Positions 52,426 to 61,045 of a stretch of 64,000 nucleotides of DNA are shown one piece after another. The translations under genes and the position numbers were made by a program. The notes under the pieces are model-generated. The model did not search any database, had not been told where the DNA came from, and was given only the letters and a program-made list of their open reading frames with translations. Origin of the DNA: Akkermansia muciniphila (GTDB taxonomy: Bacteria; Verrucomicrobiota; Verrucomicrobiia; Verrucomicrobiales; Akkermansiaceae); assembly GCF_040616545.1 (NCBI RefSeq), contig NZ_CP156688.1, positions 868,001 through 932,000 on the forward strand. The letters run 5' to 3'. How positions within the stretch are numbered: the first letter of the stretch is position 1; every line of letters starts with the position of its first letter.

Positions 52426-53214
52426 CTACAGTCGCGGCACGGCAGCCAGCAATGCCTGTGTATACTCATGGGCAGGGGAGGAGAACACCTGCTCCGCCTC
52501 CCCGTACTCGACAATGCGGCCTTTGCGCATCACGGCAATACGGTCCGCAATGTAATGAACCACGGACAAGTCATGGGAAATGAAAATCATGGTCAGGTTC
52601 AAGTCACGGGCCAGGGAGATGAGGAGATTTAAAATCTGGGACTGGATGGAGACGTCCAGCGCGGAAACGGGTTCATCCGCAATGACCAGCCTGGGCTCCG
52701 GTGCCAGGGCGCGCGCAATGGCGACGCGCTGCCGCTGTCCCCCGGAAAATTCATGCGGATACTTCCGCATCAGGGAGGGATTCAGTCCCACCCGCTCCAT
52801 CAGTTCCGCCACGGCATCCCTCATCTGGGAAAAGGAACGCTTGCGGGAACGGCATTCCAGAGCCTCCTTCAGCGTGGCGTACACGGTGAAACGCGGATTC
52901 AGGGAGGCGTAAGGGTCCTGGAAAACCATCTGGAAATCCGGACGGCGCTTCCTGACCTCGGAAGGGGACAGAGCGGTCAACTCTTCTCCTTCCAGCCAAA
53001 TGCGGCCCTCCGTGGGCTTCTGGAGCAGCATGACCGTCCGGGACAGCGTGGACTTGCCACAGCCGGATTCCCCCACCAGGCCCAGGATTTCCCCGCGCTC
53101 TACGGACAGGGATACCCCGTCCACCGCCACCACGGGCGCCGGTTTACGGGAGGAGAGAAGCCCCTGCACCGCAGGAAAGACAACGCTCACATGATCCAGT
53201 TCCAGAAAAGCCAT
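52426..53214 (-). CDS. oligopeptide-type ABC transporter ATPase (OppF/DppF-like)
   Basis: A 262-residue ABC ATPase. Walker A is GESGCGKST, the signature motif is FSGGQRQRVAIARAL, Walker B is LVIADEP, followed by the D-loop SALDVSIQ and the H-loop FISHD. The Q-loop sequence MVFQDPYASLNPRF and the segment VVHYIADRIAVMRKGRIVEYG are typical of OppF/DppF. It ends without the C-terminal oligopeptide domain of full-length OppF (about 330 residues), though many family members are this short. No permease, second ATPase or binding protein is adjacent, so it is an orphan here, perhaps partnered elsewhere in the genome. Confidence 0.85.
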   Translation of the reverse strand: MAFLELDHVSVVFPAVQGLLSSRKPAPVVAVDGVSLSVERGEILGLVGESGCGKSTLSRTVMLLQKPTEGRIWLEGEELTALSPSEVRKRRPDFQMVFQDPYASLNPRFTVYATLKEALECRSRKRSFSQMRDAVAELMERVGLNPSLMRKYPHEFSGGQRQRVAIARALAPEPRLVIADEPVSALDVSIQSQILNLLISLARDLNLTMIFISHDLSVVHYIADRIAVMRKGRIVEYGEAEQVFSSPAHEYTQALLAAVPRL

Positions 53215-53504
53215 GCCATCACTCTAACAAGCCTCCCGGAGCAAGACAAGACCCCAACCGTGCCAGCTTCGTCAACACGCAGCCAACCCGGACTCATCCC
53301 CGCCGGAACGGCCGGTTACGGCGCCTTAGGAGGTAATGAAGCGGAGCTTTAACCGTTCCGTCCGCCTCCGGTTCGCATCCCGCCAGCTCTCCCCGGTGTT
53401 CCGGCTTCCGGGGAACTTGTGTATGACATTTAAAATAAATGAATTGATAGCCAGATAATGAAAAACGCAGCGGAAAATGGAAATGCAGCGCATTCGCGGA
53501 ATGC
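53215..53504. other. gene-free spacer between the ABC ATPase and tsf
   Basis: About 290 nt with no coding frame of interest. A CCCCGG...CCGGGG hairpin can form near 53394-53418. The minus-strand promoter of the ABC gene presumably lies in the AT-rich part (53425-53465), but no clear hexamer pair was assigned. Confidence 0.35.
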
Positions 53505-53540
53505 AAAGGAGCCGCTCCCCGTGAAGGGAACGGCTCCTGA
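53505..53540 (-). terminator. terminator of the rpsB-tsf operon
   Basis: On the minus strand GGAGCCG-tt-CCC pairs with GGG-ag-CGGCTCC around a short loop, followed by TTTGCATT. It lies about 20 nt past the tsf stop. The outer stem is 7 bp and GC-rich. Confidence 0.75.
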
Positions 53541-53560
53541 GATTGATGCTGCCGCGGAGC

Positions 53561-54439
53561 TTACGCGCCGAGCTGGTAGCGGACGAAGGAGACGACGGTA
53601 ATTTCGTCGCCGAGTTCCTTGCCGACCTGATTGAGCAGGGCTTCCACCGTCATCTTTCCGGCAGGGTCCTTCACAAACACCTGGTTCAGCAGGCAGGACT
53701 GGGCATACAGGGCCTTCAGCTTGCCGGGAAGAATCTTTTCCAGCAGGTGTTCGGGCTTGCCTTCCTGAATGAGCTGCTGCTTGGCGATTTCCTGTTCCTC
53801 GGCTACGAAGGAGGGGTCCAGGCTGTCGGAGCTGACGCTCTTGGGAGCGGCGGCGGCGATGTGCAGGGTAAGGTCCTTGGCCAGGGCCTTGAACGCGTCA
53901 GACTTGACGGTTTCTTCCTTGCCGGCCTTGATGGACAGGAGAACGCCTACCTTGCCGCCCATGTGGATGTAGGAGACCACGGTGCCGGTGCCGTCCGCCG
54001 TCAGGCGGGCGAACTTGCGCAGAGCCATGTTTTCACCGATGGAGCTGCACATGGCCTTGATGTATTCTTCCGTGGAACCTTCCGGCATAGCCACCTGGAG
54101 GGCTTCCTCCAGCGTAGCGGCCTTGGAATCCATGAGAGCCTTGGCAACGTCGTTCACCAGGCCCTGGAACTTGTCGCCCTTGGCGCAGAAGTCCGTTTCA
54201 CAGTTGAGTTCAAGGATGATGCCGGAGCAGCCGCAGGGGGCCACGGCGGCGCGGATCACGCCTTCCTTGGCATCGCGGTCAGCCTTGGCGGCGGCCTTGG
54301 CAATGCCCTTTTCGCGGAGATACTTCACGGCGGCGTCCATGTCGCCGTTGCATTCGTTGAGGGCCTTCTTGCAATCCATCATGCCGGCGTCCGTTTTGTC
54401 ACGGAGGGCCTTGACGAGAGCTGCAGTAATTTCTGCCAT
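53561..54439 (-). CDS. tsf: translation elongation factor Ts
   Basis: EF-Ts recycles EF-Tu from its GDP form. The ATG at 54439 (MAEITAALVKALRDKTDAG) gives 292 residues; the longer open frame lies within rpsB. The family signature K-T-D-A-G-M-M-D-C-K-K-A-L is at residues about 15-27, followed by the EF-Tu-contacting core with an LNCETDFCAKGDKF region. It follows rpsB directly, the standard order, with the pair sharing the upstream promoter and the downstream terminator. Confidence 0.97.
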   Translation of the reverse strand: MAEITAALVKALRDKTDAGMMDCKKALNECNGDMDAAVKYLREKGIAKAAAKADRDAKEGVIRAAVAPCGCSGIILELNCETDFCAKGDKFQGLVNDVAKALMDSKAATLEEALQVAMPEGSTEEYIKAMCSSIGENMALRKFARLTADGTGTVVSYIHMGGKVGVLLSIKAGKEETVKSDAFKALAKDLTLHIAAAAPKSVSSDSLDPSFVAEEQEIAKQQLIQEGKPEHLLEKILPGKLKALYAQSCLLNQVFVKDPAGKMTVEALLNQVGKELGDEITVVSFVRYQLGA

Positions 54440-54467
54440 AGTGTTTCTATTCTTTCTAAATGGGTGT

Positions 54468-55163
54468 TCAGGCTTCGGCGGGAGCGCCCTTGCCTTCGTT
54501 GATGGCCTTGACAATGCAGTCAAGCACCAGGCGGATGGAACGGACGGCGTCGTCGTTGCCGGGAATCGGGAAGTCAATTTCCTTCGGGTCGGCGTTGGTG
54601 TCAACCAGCACGCAGACGGGGATGTTCAGGCGATGGGCTTCACGGATGGCGATGTCTTCATGATCGGCACCGATGGCTACCATGGCGTCCGGAGCGCCGC
54701 CCATGTTGCGGATACCCTGGAGGTTGCGTTCCAGCTTCTGGCGTTCGCGGTCCAGAGCGGCCAGTTCCTTCTTGGACATGCTCTTGAATTCCGGGGTCTT
54801 TTCAATCCCTTCAAGGTAGGCAAGGCGTTCGATGCTCTTGCGGATCGTGCTCATGTTGGTGAGCATGCCGCCCAGCCAGCGATGGTTGACGTAGTACTGA
54901 CCAGTGGCTTCCGCGGCTTCGCGGACGGCTTCCTGGGCCTGGCGCTTGCAGCCGACGAAGAGAATCTTCTTGTTGCGGCGTGCCAGATCGGCCAGGAAGG
55001 AGCAAGCCTTGTCCAGGCATTTTTCCGTTTCCTCAAGGTTGATGATATGGATACCGGCCTTGTCCTTGAGAAGGTACTTCTTCATGCTGGGGTGCCATTT
55101 GCGGGTTTGGTGGCCCAAATGAACACCGGCTTCAACCATCTGGTTAATCAGATCATTAATCAT
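54468..55163 (-). CDS. rpsB: 30S ribosomal protein S2
   Basis: S2 is a late-assembling small-subunit protein. The 231-residue product has the conserved GVHLGHQTRKWHPSMKKYL N-terminal block, then LEETEKCLDKA, FVGCKRQAQEAVREAA, HRWLGGMLTNMSTIRKSI, and VDTNADPKEIDFPIPGNDDA near the C-terminus. It is followed by tsf. A leader of about 110 nt separates the promoter from the ATG, room for the S2 autoregulatory RNA found in other bacteria, though the structure was not verified. Confidence 0.97.
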   Translation of the reverse strand: MINDLINQMVEAGVHLGHQTRKWHPSMKKYLLKDKAGIHIINLEETEKCLDKACSFLADLARRNKKILFVGCKRQAQEAVREAAEATGQYYVNHRWLGGMLTNMSTIRKSIERLAYLEGIEKTPEFKSMSKKELAALDRERQKLERNLQGIRNMGGAPDAMVAIGADHEDIAIREAHRLNIPVCVLVDTNADPKEIDFPIPGNDDAVRSIRLVLDCIVKAINEGKGAPAEA

Positions 55164-55278
55164 ATTTGTATGTAGGTGGCTTTCCTTGCGTCAGGAAAAG
55201 CGTTTTTGGGGACTTCGCCGCTTTCTACCCCTCCGATCCCCATTGTTTAGGTTGCGACGAATCACGCGAGGGACAGAT

Positions 55279-55307
55279 AATATACTCCGGAACGGCCTTC
55301 TTGTCAA
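55279..55307 (-). promoter_or_regulatory. rpsB-tsf promoter
   Basis: Read on the minus strand, TTGACA (55307-55302) and TATATT (55284-55279) are spaced by exactly 17 nt, an almost perfect sigma-70 promoter. It leaves a leader of about 110 nt before the rpsB ATG. Confidence 0.85.
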
Positions 55308-55480
55308 AGCATAAATCATTGATTTGCGTGACTATTCCGCCATCCGCGGAGATAGCCTGAAGGAGGCCTCCGGCACAGTCTTTCATATTCCGCCGGACCC
55401 TTATCGTACAAAAAACAGGAACATGCCGCAAAACAGTCTTGGAAAAAATGCGGAAGAGGCGTTCCATGCGGGCGTTCCGG

Positions 55481-56872
55481 ATGACCAAGACCCTGACAAG
55501 CGGCAATCCCGCCAAATTGATTTTCCTGTTTACCATACCCCTGCTGATCGGCAATCTGTTCCAGCAGTTTTACAACATGGCGGACACCCTGATCGTGGGC
55601 CGCACGCTGGGCGTGGAGGCGCTGGCGGCGGTAGGCTGCACGGGAGGGCTGATGTTCTTCATCCTCGGCTTCGTCATCGGGTTTACGGCGGGGCTGGCCA
55701 TCATCACGGCACAGCGCTTCGGCGCCGGACGCAGGCGTGCGGTGCGGCGCAGCTTTGCCGTCTGCATCGTCCTGAGCTCCGTCATGACCGTCCTGCTGAC
55801 GGCTGTCAGCGTCGTCTTTGCCCGTCCGGTGCTGGAACTGCTGCAAACGCCGCCGGAAATCCTGGATGCGGCCCATGCCTATATTATCGTCATCTCCTGG
55901 GGCATCGGCGCGGCCATGCTGTTCAACCTCCTTTCCAACGTGCTACGCGCCCTGGGGGACAGCCGGACGCCCCTTTATTTCCTGGTTCTGGCCTGCGTGC
56001 TGAACATCGCGCTGGACCTGGCGCTGATCCTGCGGTTCGGCATGGGGCCTGCGGGCGCGGCCGTCGCCACCGTAGTCTCCCAGCTCGTTGCGGGGCTGTG
56101 CTGTGCCGCTTACGTCTTTAAAAAGTTCCCCATTCTCCGGCTGACCCGGGCGGACTGGAACATGAGCCGCCGCTACCTCTGGGCCCACATCCGCGTGGCC
56201 CTTCCCATGGGGTTCCAGGCCTCCATCATCGCCATGGGGGCCATTCTGGTGCAGTTTGCCCTCAACCGGCTGGGGGCGCAGTCGGTGGCCGCTTTCAGCG
56301 CGGCCCAGAAAATTGACATGGTAGCCACGCTGCCCATGATGTCCTTCGGCATCACGATGGCTACGTACGTGGCGCAGAATTACGGAGCCAGGAACCTGGC
56401 GCGCATCCGGCAGGGCGTTCTCCAGTGCAATCTGATGTCCGTGGGGTTCAGCATCGCCGTAGCGGCCGTCAACATTGCCTGGGGGCCTGAACTGATCAGG
56501 CTGTTCGTGGGAGACGGCGAAAAGGAAGTCGTCAGCCTGGCCCAGACCTACCTGAACATCAACGCCTCCATGTACTGGGTACTGGCGCTCCTCTTCGTCT
56601 TCCGGTATACGCTTCAGGGGCTGGGCCAGAGCGTTGTGCCCACCTTCGCGGGCGTCATGGAGCTGTGCATGCGCGCCCTGGCCGCGATCATCCTGGCGCG
56701 CTACCTGGGCTTTACGGGCGCCAGCATGGCGAGCCCCGCCGCCTGGATAGGCTCCTGCGTGCCGCTCGCCATCGCCTATTACTTCACCAGCAGAAAGATG
56801 ATGCGGTCCATGAAGCAGACCTTTCCGCCATGTTGTGAGGAAGAACCGGAAGCCGTCCGGCAGGCCGTGTAA
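55481..56872 (+). CDS. MATE-family multidrug/Na+ or H+ antiporter
   Basis: A 463-residue protein with twelve membrane segments. The start at 55481 (MTKTLTSGNPAKLIFLFTIPLLIGN) matches the usual MATE N-terminus; ATGs at 55448 and 55466 are alternatives. Family features are the LLIGNLFQQFYNMADTLIVGR block in the first helix pair and its counterpart MGFQASIIAMGAILVQ at the start of the second six-helix half, indicating the internal repeat. The transported drug or metabolite and coupling ion are not predictable. It diverges from rpsB and converges on the chelatase gene. Confidence 0.87.
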   Translation: MTKTLTSGNPAKLIFLFTIPLLIGNLFQQFYNMADTLIVGRTLGVEALAAVGCTGGLMFFILGFVIGFTAGLAIITAQRFGAGRRRAVRRSFAVCIVLSSVMTVLLTAVSVVFARPVLELLQTPPEILDAAHAYIIVISWGIGAAMLFNLLSNVLRALGDSRTPLYFLVLACVLNIALDLALILRFGMGPAGAAVATVVSQLVAGLCCAAYVFKKFPILRLTRADWNMSRRYLWAHIRVALPMGFQASIIAMGAILVQFALNRLGAQSVAAFSAAQKIDMVATLPMMSFGITMATYVAQNYGARNLARIRQGVLQCNLMSVGFSIAVAAVNIAWGPELIRLFVGDGEKEVVSLAQTYLNINASMYWVLALLFVFRYTLQGLGQSVVPTFAGVMELCMRALAAIILARYLGFTGASMASPAAWIGSCVPLAIAYYFTSRKMMRSMKQTFPPCCEEEPEAVRQAV

Positions 56873-56955
56873 CGGCAGCGTTTTCCGGCCTTGCCCCGGG
56901 AACCGATGCACCAGCGGAAGAAAAGGAAAGCCGTCATGGAGCCCCCCCGCATGGG

Positions 56956-57684
56956 TCAATCACAGGCCCTTGCGGAAAACCCGGAATGTTCCCTTCCCCA
57001 GTATTCCCGCGCCTTCTGCAAATAAAACGCGCCAATGGGAGGTAAAACCGTAAGTTCCTTGCCAAACTTTGCCGCCAGTTCCGGAGAAGGCATGTCCTCC
57101 CTCACATGCTTTCCTTCCCCAATCAGGAACGGCAGCACTACGATCCTGTTCCCTTTCAATCGTGGAAGCACCTCCTCCACGGAGGGGGAAGCGCCGAAAT
57201 ACGCCAGAGCCATGTCCTTCACCTGCGGCTGCAACCAGGGGCGGAGCGCCCGCAGAAATCCGGCCGGCTCCGGGGGCAGTTCCTTCCCCACCACCCCATG
57301 CGCCACAAGCAGCAGGGACGTACCCGGCTCCAGCTCCTTCGCGAGGGCGGCACCAATAACGCCGTGGAAGTTTTCCACACCTTCTCCGGCCCCCCAGACC
57401 GGCTTGAATTCCAATTCCGGGGATAGGCCGCGTTCCGCATACAGGGCACGCAATTTTTCCGGGAGCGCCTCCGTCACCGTCCAGCCGCTCTGCATAAAAA
57501 GCGGATAAACCCGGACCACTCCGTCGCCCGGCGGCAGGTCAGCCGCTTCCATGTCCCTGAAGGAAGCCTGCCAAACGGGAGCATGGTTCGGGCTCCGCGC
57601 CCGGAGGCCATCGGCCAGATGCTGCCGCAGTTCGGCCCCCGCCTCATCATAGGAGACGTATAACGTGTAAATCTTTCTGGGCAT
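56956..57684 (-). CDS. CbiX-like sirohydrochlorin chelatase
   Basis: A 242-residue protein with two CbiX-like halves. The second half shows LLLVAHGVVGKE (metal-binding histidine) and VVLPFLIGEGKHVREDMP, as in sirohydrochlorin cobalt- or ferrochelatases. The first half has the matching VRVYPLFMQSGWTVTEALP but no histidine in the equivalent loop, so only the second site looks active. It would insert Co2+ or Fe2+ into sirohydrochlorin. No other cobalamin or siroheme genes and no cobalamin riboswitch motif were seen nearby. Confidence 0.75.
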   Translation of the reverse strand: MPRKIYTLYVSYDEAGAELRQHLADGLRARSPNHAPVWQASFRDMEAADLPPGDGVVRVYPLFMQSGWTVTEALPEKLRALYAERGLSPELEFKPVWGAGEGVENFHGVIGAALAKELEPGTSLLLVAHGVVGKELPPEPAGFLRALRPWLQPQVKDMALAYFGASPSVEEVLPRLKGNRIVVLPFLIGEGKHVREDMPSPELAAKFGKELTVLPPIGAFYLQKAREYWGREHSGFSARACD

Positions 57685-58007
57685 GTCAAGTAAGACCCCG
57701 GAGGGGAAGCGGCGTTCAGCATCTCTCCCCGTCCGGAGACGCCGGGCAGCGCATGCCTGCCGTTTGTAACAGAAACTCCGGATTACGGCAATACCATAAC
57801 CGTCTTTTCCATTGATGGGTTTCCAACCTCCGGAAAATGGAATAAAAAATCAACTTATCATGCTGTCAATTATTGTGTTATAAATTTTTAAAAGAAATGT
57901 TCCGGATAAAATGCAACCCTCCTTTCCAATCTCCGCCGGAGGCAGGATAGCGGCTTGACCGGAGGTCTTGAAACCGTCATAATATAAAGACATACAGGTT
58001 TTGTTTT
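57685..58007. other. intergenic region upstream of kdsA
   Basis: A 323-nt gap between the divergent chelatase and kdsA genes. Its middle part (about 57830-57900) is strongly AT-rich. The kdsA promoter lies near the right end. Nothing else was recognised. Confidence 0.45.
57955..57983 (+). promoter_or_regulatory. promoter of the kdsA-lpt operon
   Basis: TTGACC (57955-57960) and CATAAT (57978-57983) are spaced by 17 nt, leaving a leader of about 20 nt before the kdsA ATG at 58008. Confidence 0.65.
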
Positions 58008-58823
58008 ATGTCGTTTTATATTCAATCCGTTGAAATCGGCGGCCCCCGGCCGTTCTACCTTCTGGGCCCCTGCTCCCTGGAATGCGAATCCTTCGTCTGG
58101 GAGATGGCCCGCTCCATCAAGTCCATCGCGGAAAACCTGGATATTCCCCTTATCTTCAAGGCCTCCTACGACAAGGCCAACAGGACTTCCATCACCTCTT
58201 TCCGGGGTCCCGGCGTCCGGGAAGGCTGCCGCATCCTGTCAGAAATAGGGAAGGAATTAAAAATTCCCGTGGTCACGGACGTGCATACGGCCCAGGAAGC
58301 GGAAGTTGCCGCCGAATATGTGGACCTGCTCCAAATTCCCGCCTTCCTGTGCCGCCAGACGGACCTTCTGGAAGCCTGCGCCAAGAGCGGGCGCCCCGTG
58401 AATATCAAGAAAGGCCAGTTCCTGGCTCCGTGGGATACCGTGAACATCGGGGAAAAGATGCGCGCCTTCGGCTGTGACAAGTTCATGATGTGCGAACGCG
58501 GCACCTCCTTCGGCTACAACAATCTGGTGGTGGACATGCGCTCCCTGTACTGGATGAAGCAGGAAGGCTTCCCCGTCGTATTTGACGCCACCCACGCAGT
58601 CCAGCGGCCCGGCGGCCTGGGCGGAACCACGGGAGGGGACAGTGAGCTGGCCCCTGTGCTGGCGTCCGCCGCCATGGCGACGGGCAGCATTGACGGCGTG
58701 TTCATGGAAGTGCACAAGGATCCGTCCAAAGCGCTTTCCGACGGTCCCAACCAAATCCCCCTCCACCTGCTTGAAGGAGTGCTGAAACGCCTTCAGTCCA
58801 TCCATCAGGCGGTTCAGTCATGA
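58008..58823 (+). CDS. kdsA: 3-deoxy-8-phosphooctulonate synthase KdsA
   Basis: KdsA condenses phosphoenolpyruvate and arabinose 5-phosphate into Kdo-8-phosphate for the LPS inner core. The 271-residue protein has FKASYDKANRTSI, PVVTDVHTAQEAE, NIKKGQFLAPWD and FDATHAVQRPGG, all family landmarks. The early LLGPCSLE carries a cysteine (C22) where the metal-dependent class has its ligand, rather than the asparagine of the E. coli type; the other expected ligands (H in DATH, E in FMEVHKDP, D in SDGPN) are also present. Its stop overlaps the next start by 4 nt. Confidence 0.95.
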   Translation: MSFYIQSVEIGGPRPFYLLGPCSLECESFVWEMARSIKSIAENLDIPLIFKASYDKANRTSITSFRGPGVREGCRILSEIGKELKIPVVTDVHTAQEAEVAAEYVDLLQIPAFLCRQTDLLEACAKSGRPVNIKKGQFLAPWDTVNIGEKMRAFGCDKFMMCERGTSFGYNNLVVDMRSLYWMKQEGFPVVFDATHAVQRPGGLGGTTGGDSELAPVLASAAMATGSIDGVFMEVHKDPSKALSDGPNQIPLHLLEGVLKRLQSIHQAVQS

Positions 58824-59299
58824 TGAAATTATTGTCCACATGCATTCTGGCGACGGCCATGCACGGCATGGCGGCGCAGGCGGATACCAGCCTGCCCGCA
58901 GCCACGCCTTTCGCCGGGGTGGACAAGAAGTTGCCTATGCTGGAGCTCCTGCCCGTGGGCAAGGTACTGCCCAAGGTGAGCCTGTCACGTTATGAAGGCC
59001 CGCGCCTTTCCATGCTGCTGACCGCGTCAAGCGTGACGGTAGCCGCCCCGCAGGAAATCGCAGCCAGCATCCTGAATATTTACCTGTACGGGAAGGACAG
59101 CCAGACTTCCCGGCTTTTCACCAGGGCCGCGTCCTACTTTCTGGACAAAAAACTGGTTGTCTCCCGTACGGAAACCACTCTCAAGGAAGAGAATATCTCC
59201 GCCCGGGGAACCGGCCTTTACCTGGATACCGATATCAAGAGAGGCATCATCCTGGGCCCCGTCCAAACAACCATCCGCACGGATCACCGCAACAAGTAA
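58820..59299 (+). CDS. exported LptC-like protein (tentative)
   Basis: A 159-residue protein with a signal peptide or anchor (MMKLLSTCILATAMHGMAAQA). The rest alternates short beta strands, and its final part (ENISARGTGLYLDTDIKRG then IILGPVQTTIR) resembles the strand pattern in LptC and OstA-fold proteins that bind LPS. It sits between kdsA and an lptA-like gene followed by lptB, which is the place of lptC in other Gram-negative bacteria. The start overlaps the kdsA stop (ATGA). The family call is inference from pattern and context; sequence identity was not tested. Confidence 0.55.
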   Translation: MMKLLSTCILATAMHGMAAQADTSLPAATPFAGVDKKLPMLELLPVGKVLPKVSLSRYEGPRLSMLLTASSVTVAAPQEIAASILNIYLYGKDSQTSRLFTRAASYFLDKKLVVSRTETTLKEENISARGTGLYLDTDIKRGIILGPVQTTIRTDHRNK

Positions 59300-59310
59300 C
59301 CATTACTTTC

Positions 59311-60282
59311 ATGAAGAAACTTTCCTCCCTGCTGCTCGCCCTGACCGGGGGCCTTGCCTGCGGCGCCACTGACGGCGTCCCGGCCCACATCGTCCAGCCC
59401 CTGCCTAAGGAACTGGATCCCCGCCTGGAACCGCCCCTGACTCCTCCCTCCAACATCGTGCGCCCCATGACGGCGGAAGAAACCGCCCGGAGAAACCAGG
59501 AGCTGGCCCCCGTTCCGGCTGCGCACCTGAAGGAAGACGGGGAGAAGGCGATCAACACCTACAATGAGCAGGAAAAGGCCGTTGACGGGCAGATCCAGGA
59601 GTTCCGGCAAAAGCACCAAGTCACCGGCAATTCCGCCGCCCCGGCAGCGGAAACCGCCCCCGCTGCGCCCGATCCGGAAGAAAGCTTCATGCGCTCCAAC
59701 TCCGCAAACAACCTGTACTCCGTGGATTGTGACGGGGACCTGTACTTTGACATGGAAGAAGGCGTGCTGGTGTTCATGAAAAACGTCCGGGTGCGCAACC
59801 CCAACCTTTCCATGGACTGCGCGGACCACCTGAAGATTTATGCGGAGTTCGTTCCCAAAAAGCCGGGCGACAAAAAGCCTTCCGAACGCAAGCAGGAGAA
59901 GGAAAAGGAAAAAGCCGGAGAAAAAGAGGGAGAGAAGCCCCAGGTGGCCCTCCCCAACGGCGGCAACTTTGACTATAACTCCATTAAAACCGTCGCGGCT
60001 TCCGGCAACGTGAGAGCCAGCTATACCAATAAGGAAGGGGAAACCAGCAATGCCCAGGCGGACAAGATCACTTATAACGCCAAAACCGGGGAAATCATCC
60101 TGACAGGCTCCCCGGTGATCATCACGCCGGACGCCATCATCAAGAATCCGAACAAGAACGCCTTCATCCGCGTGTACTCAAACGGAAACATGTACAGCAG
60201 CCGGGGAACCAAGACCACGTTCCGCCACATAGATAAAAAACTTTCCGACCAGGAAAAACAGAAAACCAACCGCAAGTCGTGA
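59311..60282 (+). CDS. LptA/OstA-like LPS transport protein
   Basis: A 323-residue exported protein with a signal peptide (MKKLSSLLLALTGGLACGA). After an extended Pro/Glu-rich part, the OstA-fold region begins near residue 135 with DCDGDLYFDMEEGVLVFMKN and continues after a charged insert (about 180-215, Lys/Glu repeats) with TVAASGNVRASY, ADKITYNAKTGEIIL and SPVIITPDAII. These short strand pairs with G-N-V and A-D-x-x-x-Y-N patterns are typical of LptA. The lysine/glutamate insert is unusual. The stop overlaps the lptB start by 4 nt. Confidence 0.75.
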   Translation: MKKLSSLLLALTGGLACGATDGVPAHIVQPLPKELDPRLEPPLTPPSNIVRPMTAEETARRNQELAPVPAAHLKEDGEKAINTYNEQEKAVDGQIQEFRQKHQVTGNSAAPAAETAPAAPDPEESFMRSNSANNLYSVDCDGDLYFDMEEGVLVFMKNVRVRNPNLSMDCADHLKIYAEFVPKKPGDKKPSERKQEKEKEKAGEKEGEKPQVALPNGGNFDYNSIKTVAASGNVRASYTNKEGETSNAQADKITYNAKTGEIILTGSPVIITPDAIIKNPNKNAFIRVYSNGNMYSSRGTKTTFRHIDKKLSDQEKQKTNRKS

Positions 60283-61025
60283 GTTCCTTCCACTCCTCCC
60301 CTTTGCTGAGCGCCGAAGGCATCTGCAAAACCTATAAGACGCGCACGGTCGTGGACCAGGTCAGCCTGAAGGTGGGCCACGGCGAAATCGTGGGCCTGCT
60401 GGGACCCAACGGCGCGGGAAAAACCACCTCCTTTTACATGGTGGCCGGCCTCGTGCGCCCGGATGAGGGACGCGTCATTTTTGCGGATGAGAATATCACG
60501 GAACTGCCCATGAACCTGCGCGCCAGGCGCGGCATGGGCTACCTGCCGCAGGAGGAATCCATCTTCCGCAAGCTTTCCGTGGAAGACAACCTCCTGGCCA
60601 TTCTCCAGACCCGCAAGGACATGACCTCCCGCCAGCAGAAGGACCGCGCCGTGGAGCTGATGGACCGCTTCGGCATCACCAAGCTGCGCCGCTCCATGGC
60701 CATCCAGCTTTCCGGCGGGGAAAAGAGGCGGCTGACCATCGCCCGCGCCCTCGCCACCAATCCAAAGCTGCTGATGCTGGACGAGCCGTTCAGCGGGGTG
60801 GACCCCATTGCCGTTTCAGACATCCAGAAGATCGTCATGGAACTGCGGGACACGGACGGCCTTTCCATCCTGATCACGGACCACAACGTGCGGGAAACCC
60901 TCCACATCGTGGACCGCGCCTACATCCTGTTTGAAGGGAAAGTGATCAAGCACGGCACTTCAGAGGAAATCGCCAGTGACCCCATCGCCCGCAAGCAGTA
61001 CCTGGGCGACCAGTTCCGCATGTAA
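60279..61025 (+). CDS. lptB: LPS export ABC ATPase LptB
   Basis: LptB powers extraction of LPS from the inner membrane through LptFG. The 248-residue ATPase has Walker [10 protein letters not shown], the Q-loop region [18 protein letters not shown] typical of LptB, signature [15 protein letters not shown], Walker [16 protein letters not shown], and the [13 protein letters not shown]-loop. The start is GTG, overlapping the stop of the LptA-like gene (GTGA). LptF and LptG are not in the window. Confidence 0.94.
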   Translation: MSSFHSSPLLSAEGICKTYKTRTVVDQVSLKVGHGEIVGLLGPNGAGKTTSFYMVAGLVRPDEGRVIFADENITELPMNLRARRGMGYLPQEESIFRKLSVEDNLLAILQTRKDMTSRQQKDRAVELMDRFGITKLRRSMAIQLSGGEKRRLTIARALATNPKLLMLDEPFSGVDPIAVSDIQKIVMELRDTDGLSILITDHNVRETLHIVDRAYILFEGKVIKHGTSEEIASDPIARKQYLGDQFRM

Positions 61026-61045
61026 CACCTCCTTCCGCCAGTCCC

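Noticed and set aside
57685-58007. Cobalamin riboswitch near the CbiX-like gene
   Set aside because: No conserved B12-box sequence was seen on either strand.
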